A stretch of DNA of 64,000 nt from Rahnella inusitata. GTDB taxonomy: Bacteria; Pseudomonadota; Gammaproteobacteria; Enterobacterales; Enterobacteriaceae. Under the pieces are notes generated by a model that did no database searches, had not been told where the DNA came from, and worked only from the letters and a program-made list of their open reading frames with translations. Shown in pieces: positions 36,068-47,529 of this stretch. A program made the position numbers and the translations under genes. Position 1 is the first letter of the stretch. Each line of letters opens with the position of its first letter. Where the stretch lies: contig NZ_JYDE01000017.1 of NCBI RefSeq assembly GCF_003263515.1, positions 310,001 through 374,000 of the forward strand. Reading direction: 5' to 3'.

Positions 36068-36102
36068 AGAAACAAACGCCGGTTCAGTGAATGAGAACCG
36101 GC
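36068..36102 (-). terminator. terminator downstream of lpxL
   Basis: On the minus strand GCCGGTTC and GAACCGGC form a stem followed by GTTTGTTTCTC. Confidence 0.75.
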
Positions 36103-36109
36103 AAGCTGT

Positions 36110-37045
36110 TTAATCTTTTAGTTTTTTATACAGTGAAGACTCGCCCTGCGGACGCGTTTTGAAGCGGCGATGCAGCCACATATATTGTTCCGGAGCCTGA
36201 CGGATTTCGTTTTCCACCACTTTGTTCATGTAGGTGGCAGCTACAACTTCATCATCCAGTGGGAAGTCAGCGACCTGAGGATGAATGATCATCTCATAGC
36301 CTTTGCCACCTTCCAGACGTCGTGGGGTGAACGGAATGATCGCCGGTTTGCCCATACGCGCCAGCAGATAAGTGCCGGTGGTGGTGGCAGCCTTGTCAAC
36401 GGCAAAAAACGGCACAAAGACGCTGGCACGCGGACCGTAGTCATGGTCCGGGGCGTACCAGATGATGTCGCCTTGCTTGAGGCTGCGGATCATCCCTTTA
36501 AGGTCTTTGCGATCCAGCATGCCTTTGTTTGAGCGCATACGGCCTTTGGTCTGGATCCAGTCCATCAGTTTATTGTCGTGCGGACGATAAACGCCCACGC
36601 CCGGATTGTGGATGCCGAAAATGCGCGCACCCAGTTCGAGCGTCAGGAAGTGAACGCCGATCAATAACACGCCCTGCTGGTTGTCGCGGGCGCGCTGAAT
36701 GTGCTCAAGCCCGCTGACGCGAAACCAGCGCTCTATACGCCAGTCAGGCCAGAACCACGCCATGCCGGTTTCAAACAACCCCATGCCAACGGATTCAAAG
36801 TTTTTCACCACCATATCTGCCCGCTGTTCAGGGTGCATATCGGGGAAACAGAGTTCGAGATTACGTTGCGCGATTTTGTAGCGTTGTTTCAGAAAGCGCA
36901 TGGAGAAACGCCCGAGCCCGGTGCCGAGACGATAGATAACCGGATAAGGTAATAAGACCAGCGCGTACAATAAACCCAGACCCATCCAGGTGAGCCAGTA
37001 ACGTGGGTGCAGTAACGAACGGTTAAATGTTGGTACCTGAGTCAT
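36110..37045 (-). CDS. lpxL: lipid A lauroyl acyltransferase LpxL (HtrB)
   Basis: LpxL puts the first secondary acyl chain on Kdo2-lipid IVA. The 311-residue product has an N-terminal membrane helix, the [13 protein letters not shown] acyltransferase motif (His and Glu of H-x4-E), [20 protein letters not shown] and [17 protein letters not shown], all matching E. coli LpxL. The gene LpxP is close; context between mdtG and trhO favours LpxL. The ATG is at 37045; upstream has the hairpin CACTCC/GGAGTG (37124-37141). Confidence 0.92.
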   Translation of the reverse strand: MTQVPTFNRSLLHPRYWLTWMGLGLLYALVLLPYPVIYRLGTGLGRFSMRFLKQRYKIAQRNLELCFPDMHPEQRADMVVKNFESVGMGLFETGMAWFWPDWRIERWFRVSGLEHIQRARDNQQGVLLIGVHFLTLELGARIFGIHNPGVGVYRPHDNKLMDWIQTKGRMRSNKGMLDRKDLKGMIRSLKQGDIIWYAPDHDYGPRASVFVPFFAVDKAATTTGTYLLARMGKPAIIPFTPRRLEGGKGYEMIIHPQVADFPLDDEVVAATYMNKVVENEIRQAPEQYMWLHRRFKTRPQGESSLYKKLKD

Positions 37046-37404
37046 AGAATCTCTGCGTCATTATATTGATGTAGAAAATATATAAGCTCTGTCTAGTGCA
37101 GCAGCCCGCTACATAAAAACGGTCACTCCCCATATGGAGTGCGTGTTATGCGTTAATTTCTTGTAGCAAAGTGACATATTGTGGCACTTTTTTTGTATGA
37201 GGTGAAAGTTGTCGGCACTAATACCTCATTTTTTGGTATTCACTGCCTGAATGGAAAGCAATGTGCTCTTTTTATGAACGGCGGCCTATAAAAGGCTACA
37301 GAGTGGACTTTTCTCTTTCCGACTGAATATCAGCAGAGAACCGGTTTTTGTCAAATAAACGGGCAGCCAAATGGGCTGCCCGAGGGTAAATTTACAAACA
37401 GAGA
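37046..37404. other. intergenic region with OYE terminator
   Basis: 359 bp with the lpxL promoter region and, at 37354-37382, a minus-strand terminator for the flavin oxidoreductase (CGGGCAGCC/GGCTGCCCG then TTTATTTG). Also a CACTCC/GGAGTG hairpin at 37124-37141. Confidence 0.7.
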
Positions 37405-38502
37405 TTACTTTGGCAGGAATAAACCTTTTACGCTGTGCGGCTCGCTGCGCCAGTATTGTTTCGGTGCGGTCACTTTGGCGCCAAGTTTGGCGGCGGCGTG
37501 CCACGGCCAGCGCGGGTTGTACAGAATCCCGCGCGCCAAAGCGATCATATCCGCCTGACCGGTGCCGATAATCGCTTCAGCCTGTTCAGGCTCGGTAATC
37601 AGGCCAACGGCGATCACCGGCATTTTCACGTAACGCTTAATGCCATCGGCGAAAGGTACCTGATAGTTCGGGCCGACGGCGATCTTTTGCTCTGTGCTCA
37701 GGCCTCCGCTGGAGACGTGAATGTAGCTACAACCCAGCGCATCCAGCGCTTTGGCCAGCTCGATGGATTGCTCCAGATCCCAGCCGCCTTCCACCCAGTC
37801 GGTCGCGGAAATACGCACGCCCACCGGTTTTTCTGCCGGGAAGGCCGCGCGGATTTCTTCGAAGATTTCCAGCAGCAGGCGCATACGGTTCTCCAGCGAA
37901 CCGCCGTACTGATCGGTACGCTGGTTGGAGAGCGGCGAGAGGAACTGATGTAGCAGATAACCATGCGCACCGTGTAATTCCAGCAGATCAAACCCAAGAC
38001 GATCGGCGCGGAATACGCTGTCGACGTAAGCTTTTTTCAGGTCTTCGATGCGTTCAAGCGACATCGCCTCGGGGGATTCGGTACCTTCTGCAAATGCCAG
38101 CGCAGACGGCGCGACGGTTTGCCAGCCACCGGCGGACTGAGGGATTTGCGCGCCACCATTCCATGGCGCTGCGCACGACGCTTTACGGCCTGCATGGCCG
38201 AGTTGCAGGCCGAGTGCCATGTCGCTGTTTTCACGCAGGCCATCAACCAGACCTTTCAGCGCGGTCTCGGTCTCATCATCCCATAGCCCTAAATCCTCGG
38301 CAGAAATGCGCCCGACGGATTCCACCGCGGTGGCTTCCAGAATCAGCAAACCTGCCCCCGAGAAGGATAACTGGCCGAGATGAGCGTGATGCCAGGACGT
38401 GGCTTTGCCGTTATCTGAGGAGTACTGGCACATTGGGGCGATCACAATGCGGTTTGGCAATGTCAGCTGACCCAGCGAAATCGGTTCAAAAAGCTTGCTC
38501 AT
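37405..38502 (-). CDS. old-yellow-enzyme family NADH:flavin oxidoreductase (YqjM/NamA-like)
   Basis: A 365-residue FMN-binding TIM barrel. It begins LFEPISLGQLTLPNRIVIAPMCQYSSDNG, has QLGHAGRKAS, FDLLELHGAHGYLLHQFLSPLSNQRTDQYGGSLENR and IALARGILYNPRWPWHAA, which are the YqjM/NamA subgroup marks (the MCQYS cysteine tunes the flavin). It should reduce alkenes activated by carbonyl or nitro groups. AGGAGCAGGAA upstream of the ATG at 38502 sets the start. It diverges from trhO. Confidence 0.9.
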   Translation of the reverse strand: MSKLFEPISLGQLTLPNRIVIAPMCQYSSDNGKATSWHHAHLGQLSFSGAGLLILEATAVESVGRISAEDLGLWDDETETALKGLVDGLRENSDMALGLQLGHAGRKASCAAPWNGGAQIPQSAGGWQTVAPSALAFAEGTESPEAMSLERIEDLKKAYVDSVFRADRLGFDLLELHGAHGYLLHQFLSPLSNQRTDQYGGSLENRMRLLLEIFEEIRAAFPAEKPVGVRISATDWVEGGWDLEQSIELAKALDALGCSYIHVSSGGLSTEQKIAVGPNYQVPFADGIKRYVKMPVIAVGLITEPEQAEAIIGTGQADMIALARGILYNPRWPWHAAAKLGAKVTAPKQYWRSEPHSVKGLFLPK

Positions 38503-38721
38503 GTTTCCTGCTCCTGCGAAGGGTTGAATCGTGAATAAATCCCGAAAAATGGATAACACCTAAGCATAGATTATCGTAAATATCCTGGGTGCAAGGAGCA
38601 GCAGGTGTTTTTCTGTTGACGAATTTGCAACGGGAGATGTCCTCATTGTTGCTTTAATGTATAATCTTGCCGCTTAAAAGTGACCGATAGTTTAATTCCC
38701 CGAAAGACAGGAACGTACACC

Positions 38722-39777
38722 ATGCCAGTGTTACATAACCGTATTTCTAATGAGGAACTGAGGGAGCGCATGCTGGCCGAAACTGAGCCGCGCACCACTG
38801 TTTCTTTTTATAAGTATTTCCAGATTGAAGATCCGAAAGCCTTCCGCGATGCCCTTTATATCAGCCTGACGCGTCTGAACGTGTTTGGCAGAATTTACGT
38901 GGCGAAAGAAGGGATTAACGCGCAGATAAGCGTCCCGCAAAGCCGGTTCGATGCGTTCAAAACTGAGCTATTTTCCAGCCATCCGGCGCTGGATCAAATT
39001 CGTCTGAACGTTGCCCTTGAAGACGATGGCAAATCGTTCTGGGTGCTGCGCCTGAAAGTGCGTGACCGCATTGTGGCGGACGGTATCGACGACGAAAGCT
39101 TTGACCCGTCCAATATCGGTGAGTACCTGAAAGCTGAGCAGGTCAACGCGATGATTGACGATCCGGACACGCTGTTTGTCGATATGCGTAATCACTACGA
39201 ATACGAAGTAGGGCATTTCGACAAAGCGATCGAAGTGCCATCGGACACTTTCCGCGATCAGCTGCCAATGGCCGTTGATATGCTGAAAGAAGACAAAGAA
39301 AAGAAAATTGTCATGTACTGCACTGGCGGGATCCGCTGTGAAAAAGCCAGCGCTTACATGCTGCACAACGGGTTTAAAAATGTGTATCACGTCGAAGGCG
39401 GCATTATTGAATATGCGCGCCGGGCGAAAGAGCAAGGTTTGCCGGTTAAATTTAAAGGCAAGAATTTTGTCTTTGATGAGCGCATGGGCGAACGTATTTC
39501 TGATGACGTGATCGCGCATTGTCACCAGTGCGGCACCGCGTGTGATAACCATACCAACTGCAAAAACGACGGCTGCCACTTGTTGTTTATTCAGTGCCCA
39601 AGCTGTGCGGCGAAGTTTGACGGTTGTTGCAGTGAAATCTGTATGACAGAGCTGAAACTGCCGGTCGAAGAACAGCGCGCGCTGCGTGCCGGGCGTGAAA
39701 ATGGTATCAAGATTTTCAACAAGTCCAAAGGCCTGTTGCAAACCACCATGCATATTCCTGCGCCAGAAAACGACTGA
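38722..39777 (+). CDS. trhO: tRNA uridine 5-hydroxylase TrhO (YceA)
   Basis: TrhO hydroxylates U34 of certain tRNAs, using oxygen, on the way to cmo5U. The 351-residue product has an N-terminal acylphosphatase-like part, a rhodanese domain with the loop [11 protein letters not shown] (about residues 205-220), and a cysteine-rich C-terminal part ([28 protein letters not shown]). The start at 38722 has ACAGGAAC upstream and matches E. coli. It ends at a terminator shared with yceI. Confidence 0.95.
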   Translation: MPVLHNRISNEELRERMLAETEPRTTVSFYKYFQIEDPKAFRDALYISLTRLNVFGRIYVAKEGINAQISVPQSRFDAFKTELFSSHPALDQIRLNVALEDDGKSFWVLRLKVRDRIVADGIDDESFDPSNIGEYLKAEQVNAMIDDPDTLFVDMRNHYEYEVGHFDKAIEVPSDTFRDQLPMAVDMLKEDKEKKIVMYCTGGIRCEKASAYMLHNGFKNVYHVEGGIIEYARRAKEQGLPVKFKGKNFVFDERMGERISDDVIAHCHQCGTACDNHTNCKNDGCHLLFIQCPSCAAKFDGCCSEICMTELKLPVEEQRALRAGRENGIKIFNKSKGLLQTTMHIPAPEND

Positions 39778-39793
39778 TCCGTTTTCAGGATGT

Positions 39794-39835
39794 AAAAAAG
39801 CCCTGACTGGCCTCGCCATTCAGGGCTTTTTCTTT
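39794..39835. terminator. bidirectional terminator
   Basis: AAAAAAGCCCTGA and TCAGGGCTTTTTC form the stem with A and T runs, between trhO and yceI. Confidence 0.9.
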
Positions 39836-39846
39836 GCCGGCAGGAA

Positions 39847-40425
39847 TTACTTCTCCCGGACGCCTTCAACAGAAATGATCAGCTCAACATCCTGAGAGGC
39901 CGGGCCCAAATCGGTTGTGATGCCGTAATCTTTCAGCGCGATGGTGCCAGCGGCTTCAAAGCCCGCACGGTAACCGCCCCATGGATCTTTACCCTGACCC
40001 AGCAGTTTCGCCTGTAACGTCAGCGGTTTGGTGACGCCGTTTAGCGTGAAATCTCCGGTCACTGCCAGGTTCTCGCCCTCTTTTTTCACAGATGTCGAGG
40101 TGAAAGTGGCCTGCGGATGTTTACCGACGTTGAGGAATTCTGCGCTGCGCAGGTGTTTGTCGCGCTCAGCGTGATTGGTAAATACGCTGGTGGTGTTAAT
40201 GGTGACGTTGACTTTATCGGCAGAGGGATCTTTTTCATCAAAGGTGAAACCACCGTCGAAATCATTAAAGCTGCCGTACAGCCAGCTGTAGCCTAAGTGC
40301 TTGATACGAAATTCGATAAAGGCGTGCTGGCCCTCTTTGTCGATTTTATAATTTGCTGCGCTGGCGGATCCGGCAGCCAGTAACAGCGATGCCAGCGTCA
40401 GGCCCAGTGTGGTTTTTTTCAACAT
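39847..40425 (-). CDS. yceI: periplasmic YceI-family protein
   Basis: A 192-residue lipocalin-like beta barrel that binds a polyisoprenoid in homologues. The signal peptide [18 protein letters not shown] is followed by [25 protein letters not shown], then [13 protein letters not shown] and [15 protein letters not shown], as in E. coli YceI (pH- and osmotic-induced). It follows yceJ in the same operon with a 46-bp gap. Confidence 0.95.
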   Translation of the reverse strand: MLKKTTLGLTLASLLLAAGSASAANYKIDKEGQHAFIEFRIKHLGYSWLYGSFNDFDGGFTFDEKDPSADKVNVTINTTSVFTNHAERDKHLRSAEFLNVGKHPQATFTSTSVKKEGENLAVTGDFTLNGVTKPLTLQAKLLGQGKDPWGGYRAGFEAAGTIALKDYGITTDLGPASQDVELIISVEGVREK

Positions 40426-40472
40426 GATGATTCTCCATTGTCCATAAAGTGAAGAGCAGAAAGTGAAACGGA

Positions 40473-41027
40473 TCAGCGACCCAGCATGCGTGTCAGGGTG
40501 CTGTCCCGGTCAATGAAATGATGTTTAAGCGCCGCAAGCGCATGTAAGGCGGAAACGATCACAATGCCCCACGCCATCCATAAATGAACTGTTCCGGCAA
40601 TGTCCGCCTGCTGGTTCAATCCGAAGAGCGTGGCAGGGATATCAAACCAGCCAAACACACTTACCGGCTGGCCCTCTGCCGTGGAAATCAGATAGCCGCT
40701 GATCAAAATGCCGAACAGTCCGGCAAACAGCAGCAGGTGCGCCAGCCACGCGCCGAGGCGGGTTTTCGCGCTGTAACTGCTGAGCGGTTTCGGCGGCGGG
40801 GAAATAAACCGCCATGCCAGCCGGAATACCATGGCGGTGAAAACCAATATGCCGATACTTTTATGTAATTCCGGCGCACGGTGATACCAGGTGTCGTAAT
40901 AACCTAATCCCACCATCCACAGGCCCAGCGCGAATAATCCGTAAACGGCCAGCGCGACTGCCCAATGAATCACAACGGAAATATTGCCAAAGCGAACAGG
41001 CGTATTTTTCCACAGCATAAAAGACAT
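40473..41027 (-). CDS. yceJ: cytochrome b561-family protein YceJ
   Basis: A four-helix diheme cytochrome b of the inner membrane. [59 protein letters not shown] and [22 protein letters not shown] place the paired His ligands. The match to E. coli YceJ is good; the ATG at 41027 is used but 41018 (spacing 9 from GAGTGAG) is possible, and TTG 41036 is not needed. It precedes yceI in a transcript. Confidence 0.9.
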   Translation of the reverse strand: MSFMLWKNTPVRFGNISVVIHWAVALAVYGLFALGLWMVGLGYYDTWYHRAPELHKSIGILVFTAMVFRLAWRFISPPPKPLSSYSAKTRLGAWLAHLLLFAGLFGILISGYLISTAEGQPVSVFGWFDIPATLFGLNQQADIAGTVHLWMAWGIVIVSALHALAALKHHFIDRDSTLTRMLGR

Positions 41028-41580
41028 CTCACTCAATTAGATATTTTCGAAAGCTAAACATTTTGAAACATCTTGGCAATATTTAATTTTCAAAAGTGTC
41101 GATTAATTTCACTTGTTCATTAAATTTGATGATAATAACCTTGGCTTGTTCAGTCATTTAGTCTTATTCCGCAAATCATATAAGTAATAACTGGCAACGC
41201 AGAGCTGGCAAGGGTTTGTAAGTATTTGTCATGGCGGGTAAAGATGATTCCAGTTCTAAAAATTTGAGTAAATAAATGTGGTTTCATCTGTGATTAATGA
41301 TTTTCGATGATTTTTTTGCGTTGTGATTCAGAGGAGCGAAAATTCTTATATATAAGTTTACTGATATTCCTAAAGTCTAAATATTTCCTAAATAAAACGT
41401 AAAGAAAATTAAGGGTGGCGGTTCAGGTGATCGAGATCAGGTTACTGCATATTTCCGCAATTATACTTGCGGGAAAATTCTGTTAGGAATTTCTTTATAT
41501 TCTTATATCCGATGTCTGCCGTTGCTTGCGCGCTCTTTTCCATCAGGGCAGGCATCCGACATCACACGGAGAGTGACACT
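41028..41580. other. AT-rich intergenic region before the RND operon
   Basis: 553 bp, AT-rich, with no coding sequence seen. It should hold the promoters of yceJ and the RND operon. No operator is clear: the palindrome next to the marR gene (47386-47397) is not repeated here. Confidence 0.5.
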
Positions 41581-42744
41581 ATGATGATCCCCGCATTTCG
41601 CCGCCCGGCAACGGGCACCCGCTTTAACGCTATTGCCGCAATACTGGCTTTTGTTCTGCTTTATTCAGACGACGTGATTGCTCAGCCTGTCCCTGCGGTC
41701 GGCACCGTCACCATTGCTACCCAAACTGACGGCGTCAGCCGCACTTATCTTGGGCGACTTGAAGCCGTACAGTCGGTCAATGTGGTCAGCCGCACCGAAG
41801 GGTTTATTGCAAGACGCGCCTTTGAAGAAGGCCAGTTTGTTAATGCGGGTGACCTGCTGTATGAAATCGAACCTGCTTTGCATAAATCGGCTGTTGCTCA
41901 GGCGAAAGCGCAACTCGACAGCGCAAACGCGACCGCACGCCACGCACAAACGCATCTGAACCGCATCCAGCGTCTGGGCGATGCCCGTACGGTCAGTCAG
42001 TCTGACGTTGATGCCGCCCTCGCTGCGAGGGACACTGCCCGCGCAGCCGTCGCACAAGCGCAAGCCGCGCTGAAAACGCAGGAGCTGCAGCTTAGCTATA
42101 CGCGCATCACCGCGCCGATTTCCGGGCGCATCGGCGTCAGCCATTTTCACACCGGCAGTCTGGTGAATCCGGCGAGCGGTACGCTGACTGAAATCGTTCA
42201 GCTTGACCCGGTTCGCGTAGTGATTTCCGTCAATGAGCGCGATTTTCTCAGCGCCAGCCAGAACACCGGTTCATTAGAAGAGGCGATGTCTGAGAAAAAC
42301 ATGGCGCTGTCTTTGCGCTTATCAGACGGGTCGCCTTATATGACTGTGCCTGCGTTTGAATCGCTGGGTAACCGTATTGATGCGCAGACCGGCACCGTGG
42401 CGGTCAGGCTGACGGTGGCGAATCCACAACATCGCTTACTGCCCGGCGGCACCGTCAATGTGCTGGCGCAGCCGCGCTCTGATGCCCATCTTCCGGTCGT
42501 GCCAGCCAATGCGTTACAACAAAATGAGTCCGGTCACTTTGTTCTGCTGGTCAATGCACAGCAGCAGGTTGAAGCGCGGGCGGTACGCCTCGGGGGCCAA
42601 ACGTCTCAGGGCTATTTCGTGCTGGAAGGTTTAAAGGGCGGAGATCTCGTGGTGACGGAAGGTCTGCAATGGATCCAGCCGGGAATGAAAGTGACGACGC
42701 GGGACGCACAGGGCGTTTCAACGGCTCAGACAACAAAACGTTAA
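41581..42744 (+). CDS. RND efflux membrane fusion protein
   Basis: A 387-residue periplasmic adaptor, with an N-terminal signal-like helix (about 20-45) but no lipobox cysteine seen. The barrel-sandwich hybrid and hairpin marks are YLGRLEAVQSVNVVSRTEGFI, QFVNAGDLLYEIEP, LSYTRITAPISGRIG and PVVPANALQQNESGHFVLLV. GGAGAGTG precedes the ATG pair at 41581/41584. It is the first gene of an operon with the pump 9 bp downstream. No outer-membrane partner follows, so a shared TolC is likely. Confidence 0.9.
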   Translation: MMIPAFRRPATGTRFNAIAAILAFVLLYSDDVIAQPVPAVGTVTIATQTDGVSRTYLGRLEAVQSVNVVSRTEGFIARRAFEEGQFVNAGDLLYEIEPALHKSAVAQAKAQLDSANATARHAQTHLNRIQRLGDARTVSQSDVDAALAARDTARAAVAQAQAALKTQELQLSYTRITAPISGRIGVSHFHTGSLVNPASGTLTEIVQLDPVRVVISVNERDFLSASQNTGSLEEAMSEKNMALSLRLSDGSPYMTVPAFESLGNRIDAQTGTVAVRLTVANPQHRLLPGGTVNVLAQPRSDAHLPVVPANALQQNESGHFVLLVNAQQQVEARAVRLGGQTSQGYFVLEGLKGGDLVVTEGLQWIQPGMKVTTRDAQGVSTAQTTKR

Positions 42745-42753
42745 GGAACGACG

Positions 42754-45700
42754 ATGCTCCAGCAATTTATCAAGCGACCCCGTTTTGCGATAGTTATCGC
42801 GCTGGTCACCGCCCTGATTGGTGCGGTAGCGCTCAAAGTCATCCCGGTCGAACAGTATCCAGATATCACGCCGCCGGTGGTTTCCGTCAGTGCGATTTAT
42901 CCGGGCGCGAGTGCGAGGGATGTTGCGGAATCCGTTGCCGCGCCGATTGAGGCGCAGGTGAACGGTGTCAGCAATATGCTGTATATGTCATCAAACAGCG
43001 GCAATAACGGCAGCTATTCCCTCAATATCACCTTTGCCAGCGGCACCGATCCGGATACTGCTGCGGTGGAAGTGCAAAACCGTATTTCTCAGGTTAGCGC
43101 GAAGTTGCCTGCCGAGGTGCTTAACACCGGCGTATCTGTGCGTAAACAGGCATCTAATATTTTGATGGGCATCAGTCTGCTTTCGCCAAAAAATACGCAC
43201 GACATGTTGTTTATCAGCAACTTTGCCAGCATCCAGCTACGTGACGCGCTGGCGCGTATTGACGGGGTAGGCGACGTACAGGTTTTTGGTTCGCGTGACT
43301 ACAGCATGCGTATCTGGCTTGATCCGCGAAAAATGGAAGCGCTAAATGTCAGCAGCACGGAGATCAGTGCCGCGATCCAAAGCCAAAACGTGCAGGCGGC
43401 GGCCGGACAAATCGGCGCATCACCCAGTCCGTCGATGCAGCAGCAAACCCTGACCATCAGTGGTGCCGGACGTCTCAGCTCGCCCGAGGAGTTCTCCAAC
43501 ATCATCGTGCGTAAGAATGAGCACGGTGGCACGGTTCGTCTGCGCGACGTCGCCCGTATTGAACTGGGGGCGCAGGATTATCAGGTCAACGCGACGCTCA
43601 ATCAGACGCCTTCCGCGTTTCTTTCGGTCTATCCCGCGCCGGGCGCCAATGCGCTTAACGTGGCCAATGCCGTACGCGAAGAAATGACGCGTCAGGCGCG
43701 CTATTTCCCGGACGATCTCAATTACGAAATTAAGTTCGACTCGACTCAGTTCGTCAGCGCCACGCTGGATGAAATCGTGGTATCTCTTGCCCTGACGTTC
43801 CTGGTCGTTCTGACAATTGTTTTCCTGTTTCTGCAAAGTGCGCGCGCCACGTTTATCGTCGCACTGACCATTCCCGTTTCTTTGCTCGGCACTTTTGCGG
43901 TGCTCTACGCGTTCGGTTATTCCGCCAATACGCTGAGTCTGTTCGCGATTATTCTGGCGCTGACGGTCGTGGTCGATGATGCCATCGTGGTGGTCGAAAA
44001 CGTCGAGCGCCTGATGACCGAAGACCCGTCACTCGGGCGCGTGGCCGCCACCCGCAAGGCGCTGAAGCAAATCGCCGGGCCGGTCATCGCCACCACCGTA
44101 GTGTTAATGGCGGTCTTCGTTCCCATCGCCGTACTGCCGGGCATCACCGGCGCATTATACCGTCAATTTGCCGTCACACTCTCAGCGGCAGTGATCCTCT
44201 CCAGCATCAACGCATTAACGCTGACCCCCGCGTTGTGCGCGACTTTATTGAAACCTCGTCCTGAAAAACCTGTGCGAGTGTTCAGCGCGTTCAATCGCGG
44301 GCTGGATACCGTGCGTGATCTCTATGTGACCGCCACACGTGGCCTCGGCAAGCATGCACTGACCAGCGTGATCACTGTTATAGCCCTCGTGGGAGCATGC
44401 GTCTGGGGCTACTCGAGCTTGCCGAAATCTTTCCTGCCGGATGAAGATCAGGGCTACTTCTTTGTGAATGTGCAACTGCCTGATGGCGCATCACTGGGGA
44501 GAACTGATGCGGTTCTCGGGCAAATGCAGACGCTGCTGGAAAACGATCCGGCGGTTGACGACGTGATTGCCATCAGTGGTTTCAGCCTGCTGAGCGGCGG
44601 CAGTGCGCCAAACTCGGCGTTCGGGATTGTGCTGCTGAAACCCTGGGGGGAGCGCAGCAGCGTGGACCAGGTGATTGGTCGCCTGCAACCGGCGATGGCC
44701 GGGATCCCTTCGGCGATGATCATGGCGATCAATCCGCCCGCTATTTCCGGGCTGGGTACTGCCTCCGGGCTTGATCTGCGCCTGCAGGCATTACAGGGGC
44801 AATCCCCGCAGGAACTGGCGGCAACCGGTCAGGCGCTGATTATGGCAGCCAATCAGGATCCGCAACTGAGCCGCGTATTCACCACCTTCAGCGCATCAGT
44901 ACCGGAGATTGCCCTGAGCGTCGATCGCGACCGTGCCGCACAGTTGCAGGTGCCGGTCAGCCGCATCTTCGGCACGTTGCAGACTTCGCTGGGCGGCGTG
45001 AACGTCAGTGATTTCATCATCAATAACCGTCTGTTCAATGTGCAGATGCAAAATGAAATGGAAGATCGGCAGCGCGCGGATCAGATTTCAACCCTCAGTG
45101 TGCGCAGTGATAATGGTTCGCTGGTCAGCATGGGCAAACTTGTCGATCTCACTCCATCGCTCGGCGCGCCGTTTATCACTCAATACAACCAGTTCCCGTC
45201 GCTGGCCATCAGCGGTTCGGCGGCGCCGGGCGTAAGTTCCGGTGAAGCGATGGTTCAGATGGAACATATTCTGAGCGAAAAACTCCCGGCTGGTTATGGT
45301 TATGAATGGACAGGAATGTCGTTACAGGAAATTCAGGCTGGCGGTCAGGCAATCCTGATATATGCCGCAGCGCTGTTGTTTGCTTATCTGTTCCTGGTAG
45401 CACAATACGAAAGCTGGAGTATCCCGATGGTGGTGATGATTTCAGTTATCTTCGCCGTATTTGGTGCAATCGGCGGATTGCATCTGGCCGGGCTGAGCAA
45501 CGACGTGTACGCACAAATCGGCATGGTGTTGCTGATAGGGCTGGCGGCGAAGAATGCCATATTGATTGTCGAATTCTCGAAAGCGCGACGTGAAGAAGGG
45601 GCGTCGGTCCGTGAAGCGGCGGCGGACGGCGCGAAGCAGCGTTTTCGTGCGGTGATGATGACGGCGATTTCCTTTATTCTTGGCGTTCTGCCGTTGGTGC

Positions 45701-45849
45701 TGGCCTCCGGTGCCGGCGCAATGAGCCGCCACATCATCGGGGTTACGGTCTTCAGCGGGATGTTGCTGTCAACGACGGCGGGGATCTTGTTTATCCCGGC
45801 GCTGTATGTGCATATTCAGCGTTTACGTGAATGGGTGAAATCACGTTAA
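42754..45849 (+). CDS. RND multidrug efflux pump (HAE-1 type)
   Basis: A 1031-residue inner-membrane transporter of the AcrB family. It begins [21 protein letters not shown] and keeps [18 protein letters not shown] in TM4 (the two proton-relay Asp), and LNALT-type TM repeats ([42 protein letters not shown]). Twelve helices and two large periplasmic loops are present. Identity to AcrB is only moderate. It should move drugs or toxins with the adaptor encoded just upstream; substrate unknown. Confidence 0.93.
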   Translation: MLQQFIKRPRFAIVIALVTALIGAVALKVIPVEQYPDITPPVVSVSAIYPGASARDVAESVAAPIEAQVNGVSNMLYMSSNSGNNGSYSLNITFASGTDPDTAAVEVQNRISQVSAKLPAEVLNTGVSVRKQASNILMGISLLSPKNTHDMLFISNFASIQLRDALARIDGVGDVQVFGSRDYSMRIWLDPRKMEALNVSSTEISAAIQSQNVQAAAGQIGASPSPSMQQQTLTISGAGRLSSPEEFSNIIVRKNEHGGTVRLRDVARIELGAQDYQVNATLNQTPSAFLSVYPAPGANALNVANAVREEMTRQARYFPDDLNYEIKFDSTQFVSATLDEIVVSLALTFLVVLTIVFLFLQSARATFIVALTIPVSLLGTFAVLYAFGYSANTLSLFAIILALTVVVDDAIVVVENVERLMTEDPSLGRVAATRKALKQIAGPVIATTVVLMAVFVPIAVLPGITGALYRQFAVTLSAAVILSSINALTLTPALCATLLKPRPEKPVRVFSAFNRGLDTVRDLYVTATRGLGKHALTSVITVIALVGACVWGYSSLPKSFLPDEDQGYFFVNVQLPDGASLGRTDAVLGQMQTLLENDPAVDDVIAISGFSLLSGGSAPNSAFGIVLLKPWGERSSVDQVIGRLQPAMAGIPSAMIMAINPPAISGLGTASGLDLRLQALQGQSPQELAATGQALIMAANQDPQLSRVFTTFSASVPEIALSVDRDRAAQLQVPVSRIFGTLQTSLGGVNVSDFIINNRLFNVQMQNEMEDRQRADQISTLSVRSDNGSLVSMGKLVDLTPSLGAPFITQYNQFPSLAISGSAAPGVSSGEAMVQMEHILSEKLPAGYGYEWTGMSLQEIQAGGQAILIYAAALLFAYLFLVAQYESWSIPMVVMISVIFAVFGAIGGLHLAGLSNDVYAQIGMVLLIGLAAKNAILIVEFSKARREEGASVREAAADGAKQRFRAVMMTAISFILGVLPLVLASGAGAMSRHIIGVTVFSGMLLSTTAGILFIPALYVHIQRLREWVKSR

Positions 45850-45882
45850 TTTGCTGCCAGCGATCATCATCAGGAGACAATC

Positions 45883-46920
45883 ATGCGAAAGACCATAGTG
45901 ACTAATCAGGGACTGAAAATCGTGGTGATGATGGCCATGCTGGTCGTTATTTTCGCGGGTATCAAGTCAGCCGCTGACATTATCGTTCCGTTCATTCTGG
46001 CGCTGTTTCTGGCTTTCGTCCTGAATCCGTTAATTGTCTTACTGGAGAAAGTGCGAGTGCCGCGTGCACTCGCGGTGATGCTGGTGGCGACGGTGGTGAT
46101 TTGCGTGATGGTGTTTCTCACCTCAACGTTGCTGGTGACGCTCAATGAATTTGCCCGCACATTGCCGCAGTATCGCGGCATCATCGTTGAGAAATTGCGG
46201 CAGTACGACGCCTATTTTCCACAAGGTGAACTGACCTTCACGCCGGAACAGTTGGCCGGGTATATCGACCCGGCCGCGACGCTGAATCTGGTGAGTAAGC
46301 TGATAAGTTATCTCTCGAATGCCATGGCCGGGTTGTTTTTATTGCTGATGACGGTCGCCTTCATGCTGCTGGAGGTCACGCAACTGCCGTACAAAATCGA
46401 GCAACTCTCCGACGATCCGGGAAAAGGGATGGCGAACGTTCAGCGCGCGCTGGACAGCGTTACGCGCTATCTGGTGATCAAAACTCTGATAAGTGTCGTC
46501 ACCGGGCTTGCCGTATGGGCGTTGCTGGCATTTATCGGCGTCCGTTTTGCCTTCCTGTGGGGCATGCTGGCTTTCGCGCTGAACTACATTCCTAACATAG
46601 GCTCATTCATTGCGGCCATTCCGCCAATTATTCAGACCTTCCTGTTTAACGGCGTGAGTGACGGAATAATGGTGACTGGCGGTTATATCCTGATCAACGT
46701 GATTTTCGGCAGCATTATCGACCCAAAAATTCTCGGGCGAGGGCTGGGGTTATCGACGCTGGTGGTGTTTATTTCGCTGATATTCTGGGGATGGCTGATG
46801 GGGCCGGTGGGCATGTTACTGTCGGTTCCTCTGACGATTGTGCTTAAAATCGCCCTGGAGCCCACCGCAGCAGGGCACAAAATTGCTATCCTGCTCGGCG
46901 ATGGAACGCCTCATCGTTAG
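45883..46920 (+). CDS. tqsA: AI-2E family transporter, TqsA-like
   Basis: A 345-residue membrane protein of the AI-2E family with about seven helices. The N-terminus GLKIVVMMAMLVVIFAGIKSAADIIVPFILALFLAFVLNPL and the C-terminal FVFAL/ALNYIPNIGSFIAAIPP and GRGLGLSTLVVFISLIFWGWLMGPVGMLLSVPLTIV stretches match E. coli TqsA (AI-2 exporter). It follows the RND pump by 33 bp, so probably the same transcript, and its end overlaps the convergent marR gene by 4 bp. Confidence 0.9.
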   Translation: MRKTIVTNQGLKIVVMMAMLVVIFAGIKSAADIIVPFILALFLAFVLNPLIVLLEKVRVPRALAVMLVATVVICVMVFLTSTLLVTLNEFARTLPQYRGIIVEKLRQYDAYFPQGELTFTPEQLAGYIDPAATLNLVSKLISYLSNAMAGLFLLLMTVAFMLLEVTQLPYKIEQLSDDPGKGMANVQRALDSVTRYLVIKTLISVVTGLAVWALLAFIGVRFAFLWGMLAFALNYIPNIGSFIAAIPPIIQTFLFNGVSDGIMVTGGYILINVIFGSIIDPKILGRGLGLSTLVVFISLIFWGWLMGPVGMLLSVPLTIVLKIALEPTAAGHKIAILLGDGTPHR

Positions 46921-47381
46921 GCTTTGTTCTGCTCTTCGATATCCTGCGCCAGTGCTTCAATGCTGCGTAGCGAGGCCATTAACTGCTGGCGGGCATGAGA
47001 GTCTAAGCCATCAAACAACCGGTCGATTGCCGCCTGTTTGGGTTTTTTTACCTGCTCCAGCGCCTGTTTACCGGCTTCGGTAAGCTCAAGCAGCTGCGAA
47101 CGACGGTCAGTGGGATGGCGTTTACGGATAAGCAGACCGTCCCGATCCATTGCATCAATGGCGTCAGTAATGGTTCTCGGTGATTGCTGGAGCACATGCG
47201 CAAGTTCACCCGGACGGCAGGTTCCCTCGTGTGCGATGGCGGTCAATAACTTACCACGGGCAAGCGAAAGTCCCTGAGCGGACATCGCAGCATCGACCTG
47301 CTTACGCATGAGACGAATCACAGAGAGCAATGTTTCCGTGATTTCTGTGGGGGATACTTCGCTTCTATCAATTACATTCAT
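46917..47381 (-). CDS. MarR-family transcriptional regulator
   Basis: A 154-residue winged-helix dimeric regulator. LARGKLLTAIAHEGTCRPGELAHVLQQSPRTITDAIDAMDRDGLLIRKRHPTDRRS shows the recognition helix (about 55-80) and wing (about 85-95). It is convergent with tqsA by 4 bp overlap. The GAGGAG ribosome-binding site lies in a small palindrome upstream. It may regulate the adjacent RND/tqsA genes; that is inference. Confidence 0.92.
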   Translation of the reverse strand: MNVIDRSEVSPTEITETLLSVIRLMRKQVDAAMSAQGLSLARGKLLTAIAHEGTCRPGELAHVLQQSPRTITDAIDAMDRDGLLIRKRHPTDRRSQLLELTEAGKQALEQVKKPKQAAIDRLFDGLDSHARQQLMASLRSIEALAQDIEEQNKA

Positions 47382-47384
47382 TTT

Positions 47385-47407
47385 ATGAGGCTCCTCAAAA
47401 TGAGGCT
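47385..47407. promoter_or_regulatory. palindrome and direct repeat in front of marR
   Basis: TGAGGCTCCTCA (47386-47397) is an inverted repeat, and ATGAGGCT recurs 15 bp away (47385, 47400). It includes the marR ribosome-binding site and could be an autoregulatory operator. Confidence 0.4.
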
Positions 47408-47501
47408 GGTAATCGTGAAGTCATTGTAGGCTTCTGGATTGAGAGTGCAACCGCAGGAGGCGGAAGAGCCGTTGTTGAAGAGTGCAGAAGGGTTTGCGAA
47501 T

Positions 47502-47525
47502 AAAAAAAACCTGAGCAATCAGGGC
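47502..47525 (-). terminator. terminator of the LuxR-type regulator gene
   Basis: On the minus strand CCTGA-TTGC-TCAGG followed by T8; just downstream of the stop at 47530. Confidence 0.8.
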
Positions 47526-47529
47526 ATTT